NCBI GenBank assembly: GCA_049281195.1
Contig: JBAPRR010000227.1
Location: 1-30,286, forward strand
Length of the DNA: 30,286 bases
Direction of reading: 5' to 3'
From: JBAPRR01 sp049281195
Lineage (GTDB): Bacteria > Actinomycetota > Acidimicrobiia > Acidimicrobiales > CAVXTF01
A model generated the notes under the pieces. That model did no database searches. It was not told the origin of the DNA and was given only the letters and a program-made list of their open reading frames with translations. Shown here one piece after another: positions 16,601-23,932 of the stretch (the first letter of the stretch is position 1; each line of letters begins with the position of its first letter). A program made the position numbers and the translations under genes.

Positions 16601-16964
16601 TCTGGGTGTCCGCCTGGCGGTAGACGACTTCGGCACCGGATACTCATCGTTGAGCTACCTCGCCGATCTTCCGGTCGACTTCGTCAAGATCGACAAGTCC
16701 TTTATCGATCGAATCACCCCTGACGCAGAAGGGGCCGCCATGGTGCATGGAGTCATCGATCTCAGCCGGGCGCTCGGGCTCATATGCATCGCCGAAGGCG
16801 TTGAAAGCGAGTACCAACGCTCCATTCTCGACGAGCTCGGCTGCGACAACGCCCAGGGATACCTATTCGCCCGGCCGGCAAGTGGAGCCGACGTTACGGA
16901 GGATTTCAACCGGCTCAGGCTCGCCCAGACCTTCCCGTCGTTGCCATCCACGATCTCCAATTGA
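13632..16964 (+). CDS. Membrane-anchored PAS-GGDEF-EAL c-di-GMP enzyme
   Basis: 1,110 residues from a TTG at 13632; GTG at 13641 is an equally possible start, and neither has a clear ribosome site. About eight to ten hydrophobic helices fill residues 40-340 (a membrane sensor). A linker domain follows, then a repeat tract (398-438: TQPL units, then EAHT/GAHP units). A PAS domain lies at about 546-655 (YSSDLITLLGTDLRVVYQSP). The GGDEF motif is at 747-751 with an RxxD inhibitory site (R738-D741), so the cyclase looks active and feedback-inhibited. The EAL motif is at 875-877, with NLSAHQL, DDFGTGYSSL, KIDKSFID and EGVES, all the marks of an active phosphodiesterase. It both makes and degrades c-di-GMP, tuned by membrane and PAS signals. 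c-di-GMP commonly controls pili and matrix, relevant to the Tad locus downstream. Confidence 0.95.
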   Translation: MSNVIVAHSSDEPVANTHEDKRRIRNGVTDQLPVGPRSTAAWIYLGINVPLVVAIFSLPQYHVYLWGLLGLGSAAAVVVGIVNNRPTRQMAWILIGLGIATFASGDITYDVLTKFLHEVNPFPSVADAFYLATYLLLSAGLITMVRSRRRRDGDSGALLDALIITSGLSVLSWVYLIQPYVHAADMTLFAKLTSVAYPLGDILMLCVILRLVIGGGTRNTSVQLLVLGALGVLVADCIYGWIQLHGSWRVGGPTDLGWVLFYVCWGASALHPAMREVTFPQPWRPRHLKPVTLALLSVSALVAPLALVWRDVQGNPGDGGILASTSAVVFVLVMLRLTGLARAQADDALRAQALRRFSEYLVSATERSDVWNAGVEAVARIKALGVIGCMVTQTEAHTQPLTQPLTQPLTQPLTQALTKKHPEAHTGAHPEAHTRAHTEEVLAASWPDLVGATVNVTDDIRSERRVVRLAGGELVAGTAQATIWTQLESSLHEKTGDRVLLAHDRPLPVDLRAILDGIAAQLYLALGRVELARVLHEVRNERRFKAMVQYSSDLITLLGTDLRVVYQSPAVDAVLGRSPSEFIGKSLWDLVHPDDVSAAQAHFTKVLTGGLGATSTFEYRVARADGQWRIVDAAITNLLDEPEIAAIVLNGRDVTERRALEQELSHQAFHDTLTGLANRSLFLDRISHAMDRSDRGTDPVAVLFLDLDDFKVVNDSFGHQVGDHLLVAVAERIRTATRPGDTVARFGGDEFAVLVESGPMPESAQTVARRITEALIPTFRVLTNDVAMRVSIGIAIGQRPQETPDDLLRDADLAMYLAKRSGKGRFEMYRPNMHTDAVRRLETAVGIREGLESNQFEVFYQPIVSAHTGRLVAAEALVRWNHPTRGLVAPGEFIPVAEATGLIVPLGRRVLRDAIGQAQEWRKSGMVEDDFYVSVNLSAHQLQEPDLVDDVSQALHDSGLPPEALVLEVTESTLIENLDVTLPRLHALSCLGVRLAVDDFGTGYSSLSYLADLPVDFVKIDKSFIDRITPDAEGAAMVHGVIDLSRALGLICIAEGVESEYQRSILDELGCDNAQGYLFARPASGADVTEDFNRLRLAQTFPSLPSTISN
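14823..14882. repeat. 12-base coding minisatellite (TQPL units)
   Basis: Four identical ACCCAGCCACTC units (14823-14870) and a fifth diverged one (to 14882) sit inside the GGDEF-EAL gene and keep frame. Exact identity of four units means recent slippage. Confidence 0.95.
14892..14945. repeat. Second 12-base coding minisatellite (EAHT/GAHP units)
   Basis: Units of the form (G/A)(A/G)GGCGCAC(ACT/CCC) repeat at 14898, 14910, 14922 and 14934, preceded by CACCCC. They encode EAHT GAHP EAHT RAHT. The period matches that of the neighbouring tract, but the sequence is different. Confidence 0.85.
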
Positions 16965-16977
16965 ATCGGGTTGTGCT

Positions 16978-17000
16978 TGGCTGGAAGGGTTCGACAGCCA
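16978..17000 (+). terminator. Weak hairpin after the GGDEF-EAL gene
   Basis: TGGCTG (16978-16983) pairs with CAGCCA (16995-17000), loop 11 bases, 14 bases after the stop. No T-tract, so only a candidate. Confidence 0.3.
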
Positions 17001-17064
17001 GGTCCGCGTATCCCATTTTGCTCCGACCGCCTACACGGTGATGTTGGGCTCGATGGGGGTCGGG

Positions 17065-17355
17065 CTACTTGTCTCTTTCGTATGTGAGGGTGAATCCCGT
17101 GCCGCTCTCGTTGAAGGCCAGCGAAATCATGACGTGGTTCTTCGCATCCACTTCGTACCACTGGTTGATGAAGGTCGAAACGTCGTTGGTGTCGGCCGTA
17201 ACGTTCTTGAATTTGATCGTCGTGAAAATAGGGTACGGGCCGGTGGCGTTGCCGTTGACGTCATACCCTCCTTGAGCTGTCAGTTGAGCACTGACTTCGT
17301 TGACGAATCCCGATCCATCCTCGGTGAAGGTCTGTTGATTGCTCAAATCCGTCAT
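17065..17355 (-). CDS. Small protein of unknown function
   Basis: 96 residues from the ATG at 17355 (MTDLSNQQTF). The frame opens at 17403, but using that would overlap the acyl-CoA ligase. The sequence is beta-rich and Asn/Thr-rich (PIFTTIKFKNVTADTNDVST; NHVMISLAFNESGTGFTLTY), with no cysteine, signal peptide or membrane helix. It starts 20 bases after the ligase stop and may be its transcript's last gene. There is no clear ribosome site. Not recognised. Confidence 0.55.
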   Translation of the reverse strand: MTDLSNQQTFTEDGSGFVNEVSAQLTAQGGYDVNGNATGPYPIFTTIKFKNVTADTNDVSTFINQWYEVDAKNHVMISLAFNESGTGFTLTYERDK

Positions 17356-17375
17356 CTGAAGTTCGCTGGTCAGCC

Positions 17376-18926
17376 CTAAATAGCGCGCTCGCGCCCTTCC
17401 CAATAGGGATCGCGCAGCTTGCGCTTGTAGAGCTTGCCGTTCGGGTCCCGCGGCATCTCTTCGATGAAGTCGATCGACTTCGGGGTCTTGAACTTGGCGA
17501 GCCGGCCGTCTAGGAACTCGAGAATCCCGGCCGCCGTCTCCGGCGACGGGTCGACCCCGTCAACCAACTCGATGACCGCCTTTACCTCTTCGCCCCAGTC
17601 GTCGTGGGGGATTCCGAACACTGCGGCGTCTACGACCCGGGGATCAGCAAGAAGCACATTTTCGATCTCAGCCGGGTAGATGTTCGCCCCGCCCGAGATG
17701 ATCATGTCGGTCTTGCGGTCACAGAGGAACAAAAAGCCGTCCTCGTCCAGGTAGCCCACGTCGCCGACGGTGAAGAACTTGCCAATCCGGTTCTTCTGGG
17801 TCTTTTCCTTGTCCTTGTGGTACTCGAATCCGCCGGTGTTCATCGCCATGTACACGGTGCCGATCTCGCCCGCGGGCAATTGTTGCTCTTCGTCGTCGAA
17901 GATCGCGATCTCCGAGATCGGCCACGGCTTTCCAACCGTCCCCGGCTTCTTCACCCATTCCTCAGGAGTGACCAGAGTGCCACCACCCTCGGTTGCGGCG
18001 TAGTACTCGTCGATCACCGGGCCCCACCACTCGAGCATGGCGCGCTTGGTGTCGACCGGGCAGGGCGCAGCGGCGTGGATCATGTGCCGGAGCGACGACA
18101 TGTCGTAGCGCTTGCGGTTGTTTTCGGGCAGGGCCAACAGGCGATGGAATTGCGTCGGGACCATGTGCGTCGTGGTGACTTTGTATTTTTCGATGAGCCG
18201 GAGCATGTCCTCGGCGTCCCACTTGTCCATCAGCACGATCGTGTGACCAAGATGTAGTGAGCCCCCTCCGAACCGCATCACCGCGGTGTGGTAGAGCGGC
18301 GACCCGATGATGTGCACGTTGTCGTCAGCGGGCTGGATGCCGAACAGGAACAACAGGCCGCCGAGACCGAGTGCCGCTTCTTCGGGAGTAACTCCCAACA
18401 GGCCGCGGCGAACTCCTTTTGGATTGCCGGTGGTACCTGACGTGTAATTCATGATGTCGCCGATGGTGCGATCGTCGGGGACCGTGGTGGGCTCGGGATC
18501 GCGCAGGTCGCTGAAAGACCTGAACCCCTCGATGTGACCGACTGCGTACAGCCCCTCCGCGGGGATGTCGGCGATCTTCGCCGCCTCGACGCACTCAGAT
18601 GCAAATCGCTCGTGACCGACGAAGACCTTGGATTCCGAGTCGGTCAGGATGTACGCGATCTCAGGACCCACCAGATGATGGTTGATCGGCACCAGGTAGA
18701 AGCCCGCCTGCAGCGTGGCCAGGTACAGCTCCAACATCTCGATGCCGTTCGGAAGCACGACGGCGACGGCGTCGCCCTTCTGCACGCCCGCTCTTCGAAG
18801 CCCGTGAACCACTTGATTGGCGCGGCCCAACAGCTCGCCCGCCGAGTACTCCCGCCCATCGGGCGCTACCAACGCCAGGTGTTCGGGGTCGGCTTGTGCC
18901 AAGGCCCAGAAACCGAGGTCGGCCAC
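17376..18926 (-). CDS. Acyl-CoA synthetase (AMP-binding, FadD type)
   Basis: 516 residues from the GTG at 18926, chosen for GGAGG seven bases upstream and because the conserved fold starts directly. The open frame extends to 19259, but that part has no family character. Motifs: P-loop YTSGTTGNPKG (161-171), YYAATEGGG (308-316), DVGYLDEDGF (389-398), DRKTDMIISGGANIYP (403-418), and catalytic lysine K498 in PNGKLYKRKLRDPYW. Members activate carboxylic acids to acyl-CoA via an acyl-AMP. The length and style fit actinobacterial FadD enzymes acting on branched, aromatic or steroid side-chain acids; the substrate is not readable. It is divergent from the SDR gene across a 410-base promoter region. 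Confidence 0.92.
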   Translation of the reverse strand: MADLGFWALAQADPEHLALVAPDGREYSAGELLGRANQVVHGLRRAGVQKGDAVAVVLPNGIEMLELYLATLQAGFYLVPINHHLVGPEIAYILTDSESKVFVGHERFASECVEAAKIADIPAEGLYAVGHIEGFRSFSDLRDPEPTTVPDDRTIGDIMNYTSGTTGNPKGVRRGLLGVTPEEAALGLGGLLFLFGIQPADDNVHIIGSPLYHTAVMRFGGGSLHLGHTIVLMDKWDAEDMLRLIEKYKVTTTHMVPTQFHRLLALPENNRKRYDMSSLRHMIHAAAPCPVDTKRAMLEWWGPVIDEYYAATEGGGTLVTPEEWVKKPGTVGKPWPISEIAIFDDEEQQLPAGEIGTVYMAMNTGGFEYHKDKEKTQKNRIGKFFTVGDVGYLDEDGFLFLCDRKTDMIISGGANIYPAEIENVLLADPRVVDAAVFGIPHDDWGEEVKAVIELVDGVDPSPETAAGILEFLDGRLAKFKTPKSIDFIEEMPRDPNGKLYKRKLRDPYWEGRERAI

Positions 18927-19336
18927 AGTGTGCCTCCGATCGTCGCGCCGGCCGACGCCGGGGACCACTCCGTCGACGGCAGCACCCCGGGTCCTGCCTC
19001 GGGGGGGTGAGGAGGCCCGGGGTGGCGCCGTACTGATTGAAAAGCTAGAACCTTGTGCTGAACTGGTCAAGGCGCGGATGTACCGGACGGGTCTTCGCGC
19101 CCTTGAAACTGTGCACCGCAACTCCGGTTGGCCGGAATTGGCTATACCGCTCGCCGTCGTGTGTGCAGGAGAACAGATACACAGAGCAAGGAAAAATTCG
19201 ACCAGGAGGAAGACCGATCCCGCCTGAAGTAGAGAGTCGATCCGCAGGACGACTGGCACAAGGCGAGTTAGTCAACGGATACGGACGAGCAAGAAAACTG
19301 ATACAGACGAGTAAGGCGAGTACAGATGAGGAAGGA
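18927..19336. promoter_or_regulatory. Divergent intergenic region (acyl-CoA ligase / SDR)
   Basis: Separates two divergent catabolic genes and should hold both promoters. Near the SDR start three related decamers recur: TACGGACGAG (19280), TACAGACGAG (19302) and TACAGATGAG (19321). AAGGCGAG also repeats at 19259 and 19313. These direct repeats could be regulator sites or a local duplication. No clean palindrome is seen. Confidence 0.45.
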
Positions 19337-20254
19337 GTGGACGCTGCAGTGGCTGGGTTCCTGAAAGACAAGGCCGTGGTCGTAACCGGTGCCGGAAACG
19401 GAATCGGTAAAGCGGTTGCGATCGGGTGTGCGGCAGAAGGTGCCAAGGTGGTCGTTGCAGACCTGGGAGTGGGTCTTGCCGGAGAAGATCCGACTTCAGA
19501 GGTTGCAGACGCGGTGGTCAAAGAGATCGCCGACGCCGGCGGCGAGGCGGTTGCCGTCGCTGACAACGTCGCCACCTGGGAGGGTGGCGAGCACATTGTC
19601 AATACCTGCGTCGAGAACTTCGGGAGGATCGACGGAGCGGTCTGCGTCGCCGGGATCCTCCGTGAACGCATGCTCTTCAACATGTCAGAGGACGAGTTCG
19701 ATGCGGTCGTCGCCGTCCACCTGAAGGGCCACTTCACCGTGTACCGCCACGCCGCGGCGATCATGCGCAAGCAGGAGTCGGGCTCGCTCATCGGGTTCAC
19801 TTCGGGCGCGTTCGCCGGGAGCATCGCGCAGGCCAACTACTCCGCGGCCAAAGGTGGAATCGTCTCTTTGACCCGATCAGCCGCTGCCGGTCTTCACCGC
19901 TACGGGGTTCGCGCCAACTGCATCGCCCCTGTCGCCAAGACGCGCATGTCGGCCAACGTCCCCATGGACCTGGGCGAGATGGGAGAGCCCGAAGACATCG
20001 CCCCCATGGCTGTGTACCTGTTGTCGGACGCGTCGAAGAATGTGACCGGTCAGGTCTTCACCGTCTCGGGTCCCCGCATAGCAGTATGGAACCAGCCGGT
20101 CGAGGTCCGCGAGATGCGTAGTGAGGGCCACTGGACTCCCGAGGAGATCGAAAAGCGCTTCGATGCAGATCTCGGAGTGGAGAAGATGGGCCTCATCGAG
20201 CGCGCCGAGGCATACCGCAAGGCAGCCGCCGCCGGCGACAAGCCCAACGCCTGA
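19337..20254 (+). CDS. Short-chain dehydrogenase/reductase
   Basis: 305 residues from the GTG at 19337, with GAGGAAG directly upstream; GTG 19349 is also possible. The open frame reaches back to 19055 without family character. The NAD(P)-binding motif TGAGNGIG is at 17-24. The usual NNAG is replaced by VCVAG (102-106). The catalytic set is S156 (FTSGAF), Y168 and K172 (YSAAKGG). A C-terminal extension (about 250-305, EMRSEGHWTPEEIEKRFDAD) is longer than in minimal SDRs. SDRs of this form in actinobacteria oxidise hydroxyacyl or hydroxysteroid groups. It begins the rightward gene set SDR-LLM-NTF2-MFS opposite the ligase, implying a shared pathway. Confidence 0.9.
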   Translation: MDAAVAGFLKDKAVVVTGAGNGIGKAVAIGCAAEGAKVVVADLGVGLAGEDPTSEVADAVVKEIADAGGEAVAVADNVATWEGGEHIVNTCVENFGRIDGAVCVAGILRERMLFNMSEDEFDAVVAVHLKGHFTVYRHAAAIMRKQESGSLIGFTSGAFAGSIAQANYSAAKGGIVSLTRSAAAGLHRYGVRANCIAPVAKTRMSANVPMDLGEMGEPEDIAPMAVYLLSDASKNVTGQVFTVSGPRIAVWNQPVEVREMRSEGHWTPEEIEKRFDADLGVEKMGLIERAEAYRKAAAAGDKPNA

Positions 20255-20313
20255 CGCCGCCAAGCCGACGCCTCATGCCTGACGACCCCAAGCCCCAAGC
20301 CTGACACCCAAGA

Positions 20314-21192
20314 ATGCGCTTCAACTATGCGGAGTCGCTGACGGATCCTTCGTACTACCCGACGCTGGCCCGGGCGGCCGAAGAAGCGGGTTACGACGGG
20401 TTCATCGTTCCGGACTCCATCGCCTACCCCCAGGTCTCCGACACCAAGTACCCGTTCAATCCCGACGGGTCGCGGGAGTTTCTGGAGGACAAGCCGTTCA
20501 TAGATCCGTTCGTGCTCATAGCCGCTCTCGGAGCGGTGACCGAGCGATTGAGGTTCGTCACCTTCGTCATAAAGCTTCCGATCCGTCATCCGGTTCTGGT
20601 GGCGAAGCAGGCTTCCTCGGTTGCCGCGATGACCAACAACCGGTTTGCGCTCGGAGTAGGGACGAGCCCGTGGCCCGAGGATTACGAGCTCGTCGACGTT
20701 CCGTGGGCCAACCGCGGAAAACGGATGGACGAGTGCATCGATGTCATACGGGGCCTCACTTCGCCTGGCTGGTTCGAGTACCACGGCAAGGTCTTCGACA
20801 TCCCGAGCATCCAGATGACCCCGGTTCCGAGCGCTCCGATACCGGTGCTCATCGGCGGTCACGGCGAGCCGGCGCTCAAGCGGGCCGCCAACATCGGTGA
20901 CGGCTGGATGCACGGCGGGGGAGATCCGGCCGACCTTCCGTCATTGATGGCGCGCCTCAACGAGCTGCGCTCGGAAGCGGGGCGAAGCGACGAGCCGTTC
21001 GAAGTGCACGTCATCTCCGTCGACGCGTACAGCCTCGACGGGTTGCACCGACTCGAGGAACAGGGTGTCACCGACGTGATGGTGGGATTCCGGTGGCCGT
21101 ACGAGGTCGGGCCGGACACCCAGCCGCTCGCCCAGAAGCTCGACGCACTCCGCGGCTATGCCGACAACGTCATCGCCAAGTACCGACCCTGA
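20314..21192 (+). CDS. LLM-class (luciferase-like) F420-dependent oxidoreductase
   Basis: 292 residues; the ATG lies 59 bases after the SDR stop. The TIM-barrel luciferase-like fold shows in AEEAGYDGFIVPDSI, RLRFVTFVIKLPIRHPVLVA, NNRFALGVGTSPWPEDY, MDECIDVIRGL, and PIPVLIGGHGEPALKRAANIGDGW. This layout is that of actinobacterial F420-dependent LLM oxidoreductases, though FMN use cannot be excluded from sequence. They transfer hydride to or from small organic substrates in the cytoplasm. Its place between an SDR and an NTF2-like protein suggests a step in the same catabolic or detoxifying route. The stop is followed by the next gene after 33 bases. Confidence 0.88.
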   Translation: MRFNYAESLTDPSYYPTLARAAEEAGYDGFIVPDSIAYPQVSDTKYPFNPDGSREFLEDKPFIDPFVLIAALGAVTERLRFVTFVIKLPIRHPVLVAKQASSVAAMTNNRFALGVGTSPWPEDYELVDVPWANRGKRMDECIDVIRGLTSPGWFEYHGKVFDIPSIQMTPVPSAPIPVLIGGHGEPALKRAANIGDGWMHGGGDPADLPSLMARLNELRSEAGRSDEPFEVHVISVDAYSLDGLHRLEEQGVTDVMVGFRWPYEVGPDTQPLAQKLDALRGYADNVIAKYRP

Positions 21193-21225
21193 ACCCTGAG
21201 ACCCGGAAACACTGAAGGAGCGTCC

Positions 21226-21651
21226 ATGGCTGAGACTTCAGACAACCCGACGCCTTCGCCGCGGGAGACCTCCTCCAAGTCTATGAAAGCCATCACCTCC
21301 AAGAACCGCCAAGCGTGGCTGGATCTCTTCACCGAGGACGGTGTGGTCGAGGATCCGGTCGGTCCCTCGTTTCTCGATCCGGACGGAAAGGGACATCGCG
21401 GCAAGGAAGCGATCGCCAAGTTCTTCGACGAGATAATCGCCCCCAATGATCTGGTCGCCTTCACGATCAACCAGTCGTATGAATGCGCCAACGAGGTGGC
21501 CAACGTCGGGACGATCGACATCACGCTTCCCGGCGGGACCCAGATGGCGAGCGTCGACCTCGTCTCGATCTACCGGATCGATGCTGACGGACGACTCATT
21601 TCGCTCCGGGCGTTCTGGGAGTCCGACAAGATGCGGTTCAGGGACCTGTAG
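21226..21651 (+). CDS. NTF2-like / SnoaL-type protein
   Basis: 141 residues. GAAGGAG lies just ahead of the ATG, a good ribosome site. The cone-shaped NTF2 fold shows in SKNRQAWLDLFTEDGVVEDP at residues 25-44, then KGHRGKEAIAKFFDEII, and ends in strands with RIDADGRLISLRAFWESDKM. This is the layout of ketosteroid-isomerase-like and SnoaL proteins, which act as isomerases, cyclases, hydrolases or lyases on polycyclic or terpenoid substrates; several are non-catalytic. D37 and D43 sit where the family often places acidic residues, but the catalytic identity is uncertain. It is probably co-transcribed with the LLM gene. Confidence 0.85.
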   Translation: MAETSDNPTPSPRETSSKSMKAITSKNRQAWLDLFTEDGVVEDPVGPSFLDPDGKGHRGKEAIAKFFDEIIAPNDLVAFTINQSYECANEVANVGTIDITLPGGTQMASVDLVSIYRIDADGRLISLRAFWESDKMRFRDL

Positions 21652-21710
21652 GAACTCACTGCGCTTCAACGATTCGGAGGCAGATCGCTCCGAATAGCCT
21701 GAATCGGGTC

Positions 21711-22940
21711 ATGTCGAACGAGATTGATTCGGTCTCAGTCGCGTCCAACGGGGATGTTCCAGGTAGGGGAGTGGCCCGCAGGCTCGTAATAATCCTCGCT
21801 GTCGCCACGGGTGTGTCGGTGGCCAACAACTACTACGCACAACCGTTGCTGGCCACGATCCGGGCCAACTTCCACGCAGGCTCGGGAGTAGCGGGTCTTC
21901 TCGTGACCGCATCGCAGGTGGGCTACGCGGCAGGCCTCGTGTTCCTGCTTCCACTCGGCGACATAGTGGAGCGCCGCACCCTCGTCGTCATCATGAGCCT
22001 GATCTGCGCGGTAGGTCTCGTCGGCGCGGCAGTGTCGCCGGTTCTGCCGCTCATGTTCTTCGCGCTGGCCATCGTCGGGGGCACCTCCGTGGTGGCGCAG
22101 ATACTCGTGGCGTTCAGCGCGTCGTTGGCCGGCGATCACGAAAGAGGCAAGGTGGTCGGCTCGGTGATGAGCGGGCTGCTGCTCGGGATACTCCTGGCCA
22201 GAACGGCCGCCGGCTACATAGCTCAAGCCTCTTCGTGGCGGGTCGTCTATTTGGTGGCAGCTGTCATGATGGCTCTGTTGGCCGTGGTGCTCTGGAACCA
22301 ACTGCCTACTTATCGCGAAGCCCACGACATGACCTACCGCGGAGTTCTCGTCTCCGTTATCGACTTGTTCAAGAACGAGCGCACTCTGCGGCGTCGTTCC
22401 TTCTACGGCTTTCTGTCGTTCGGCGCGTTCTCTGTTCTGTGGACCGCCTTGGCCTTCCTACTAGCGGCGTCGCCATATCACTACAACACCGGAACGATCG
22501 GACTGTTCGGGTTGGTCGGTGCCGCGGGCGCTGCCATGGCTACATTCGCGGGCCGGTTGGCGGATCGGGGACATCAGACCAAGGTGACGATCTTGACCGC
22601 CTTCGCGATTCTGATCTCATTCGTGATGATGTGGATCTACCCGCACGTACTCGGAGTGCTGATCGCGGCGATCGTGATCCTCGATCTCGGTTGCCAGGGC
22701 ATTCACGTCTCAAACCAGAGCGAGATCTACAAGCTCGCCCCCAAAGCCCGCAGCCGCGTGAATGCCGTTTACATGACCTGCTACTTCGCAGGGGGGACCT
22801 TGGGCTCGATCGGCTCGGCCCTTTGTTTCTCTGCGGGGAAGTGGCCGGCGGTATGCGCGCTCGGTGCCGCATTCGGTGCGGTGGCATTGCTCGTCACTCT
22901 CACCGAGCCGGCCTATCAGCGGCGGCTCGCCGCGGTTTGA
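21711..22940 (+). CDS. Major facilitator superfamily transporter
   Basis: 409 residues with about twelve membrane helices. An early NNYYAQPLLATI segment is typical of one bacterial MFS drug/metabolite efflux group. The loop between helices 2 and 3 reads GDIVERRTLV, the MFS signature (GxxxDRxGRR-like). A 25-residue central loop (YREAHDMTYRGVLVS) divides the two halves, and the tail is basic (QRRLAAV). It is a proton-coupled carrier in the cytoplasmic membrane, direction unknown. It is 59 bases downstream of the NTF2-like gene and closes the rightward cluster. A hairpin after the stop (22944-22969) separates it from the convergent gene. Confidence 0.9.
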   Translation: MSNEIDSVSVASNGDVPGRGVARRLVIILAVATGVSVANNYYAQPLLATIRANFHAGSGVAGLLVTASQVGYAAGLVFLLPLGDIVERRTLVVIMSLICAVGLVGAAVSPVLPLMFFALAIVGGTSVVAQILVAFSASLAGDHERGKVVGSVMSGLLLGILLARTAAGYIAQASSWRVVYLVAAVMMALLAVVLWNQLPTYREAHDMTYRGVLVSVIDLFKNERTLRRRSFYGFLSFGAFSVLWTALAFLLAASPYHYNTGTIGLFGLVGAAGAAMATFAGRLADRGHQTKVTILTAFAILISFVMMWIYPHVLGVLIAAIVILDLGCQGIHVSNQSEIYKLAPKARSRVNAVYMTCYFAGGTLGSIGSALCFSAGKWPAVCALGAAFGAVALLVTLTEPAYQRRLAAV

Positions 22941-22943
22941 TCT

Positions 22944-22969
22944 CGAGGCTGGATTTAGGTATCGCCTCG
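22944..22969. terminator. Hairpin between convergent genes
   Basis: CGAGGC (22944-22949) pairs with GCCTCG (22964-22969), loop 14 bases. It overlaps the last codons of the leftward gene, so it may serve both transcripts. No T-tract. Confidence 0.4.
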
Positions 22970-23797
22970 TACGAGCCAGGTGCACGTGGGGGGTGCATCG
23001 ACCGAAACGGTGAAGGTACCTGCCTTGCCGAATGAGGTCTGGCTGCCGGTTTCCTTGGTAGAGCCGATCGGTGACGAAGCTTCCGCCACAGTCGCGTTGT
23101 CGCTCAGCAGCTTGAACGTTGCAGGTGCCGAAAGCGGTTGCGGGCAGCTCACTGTATAGCTGAGTGCGAATGTGCTCGTGGTGGTGAACGGAGCCGTCAC
23201 GCCGGTACCTTCACCGCTGAACTCGAAGATCGACTGAGTCACAGTGCCGGGCAACGTCACATTCGTCGTCGTGCCGTTGGCGTTGTAGCCCTTGTCGTTC
23301 GAGTTGGGGGAGCCACCGAAGGCCATGATCAGAACGAGGATCACCACTACCAGGGCGATCCCGCCGACCACAGCCGTCAACTTCGGATTGCGCTTCCAGA
23401 ACGGCTTCGTGTCACCGGTTTTCGATCCATTCCGACCTGGTTGCGTCGAACCCCCGGTTCGCGCCGCAGAGCGCTTCTCGCGTTCTCCGAGATCGCCCAG
23501 GGCTTGACGCATCGCTTCTTCAGACTGGATGTGTGTCTCGTGTCGGACCTGCTGGGGCTCGGCCACTTCGGAGGAGGCCAGGAGCTCCCGGACAGCATCG
23601 GCTATGTCGGCCGACGTGACCGTGGACGAGGTCGCATTCCGAAAAGGCGCGGATACAGATACCGATTCGAGCTCGCGCTCGGTATCCGGGTCGGAAACCC
23701 GTCGGTCAGCGGTGCTGAGCAGGATCGAGCCGCACTCCGGGCAGATCTGCTCGTCGTCGCTCAGCTTGTGCATGCACTTTCGGCAGACAATCGTCAT
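22955..23797 (-). CDS. Zinc-ribbon single-pass membrane protein with extracytoplasmic domain
   Basis: 280 residues from the ATG at 23797; the frame opens at 23857, but the zinc ribbon starts exactly at MTIVCRKCMHKL. Two knuckles (C5, C8 and C19, C22: CRKC, CPEC) form a cytoplasmic zinc ribbon. A charged region with a Glu/Gln-rich helix follows. A basic stop (KPFWKRNPK) leads to a single membrane helix (about 145-165, AVVGGIALVVVILVLIMAFG). The outside part is Thr/Ser-rich and beta-like (TFALSYTVSCPQPLSAPATF), with a late Cys pair. The shape resembles zinc-ribbon/YhfH-like anchors that link a cytoplasmic sensor to an outer domain. Function unknown. It lies behind the SRAP gene on the same strand, with a 133-base gap. 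Confidence 0.72.
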   Translation of the reverse strand: MTIVCRKCMHKLSDDEQICPECGSILLSTADRRVSDPDTERELESVSVSAPFRNATSSTVTSADIADAVRELLASSEVAEPQQVRHETHIQSEEAMRQALGDLGEREKRSAARTGGSTQPGRNGSKTGDTKPFWKRNPKLTAVVGGIALVVVILVLIMAFGGSPNSNDKGYNANGTTTNVTLPGTVTQSIFEFSGEGTGVTAPFTTTSTFALSYTVSCPQPLSAPATFKLLSDNATVAEASSPIGSTKETGSQTSFGKAGTFTVSVDAPPTCTWLVRGDT

Positions 23798-23900
23798 GTG
23801 ACAGATAGCGGCAGCGCCGCACCCCCTCCTGAAAGCGGTTACCCCCTTTATCGGCACACCGGTGCCCCGGTTTGAGCGGGGCTTTAAGGGACTTTCCGAG

Positions 23901-23932
23901 AGGCTTTCGGGGAGGCTTTCGGGGAGGCTTTC
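23901..23932. repeat. 12-base tandem repeat at the SRAP gene end
   Basis: AGGCTTTC recurs at 23901, 23913 and 23925, separated by CGGGG-type spacers, giving a 12-base period over three units. The last overlaps the stop codon of the SRAP gene, so slippage could alter the 3' end of its transcript. Confidence 0.85.

Noticed and set aside
19040..19070. TAGAAC...GTGCTGA near the divergent promoter, reminiscent of the KstR operator
   Set aside because: Only one half-site resembles the known TAGAAC-type motif and the second arm does not pair, so I do not claim KstR control.
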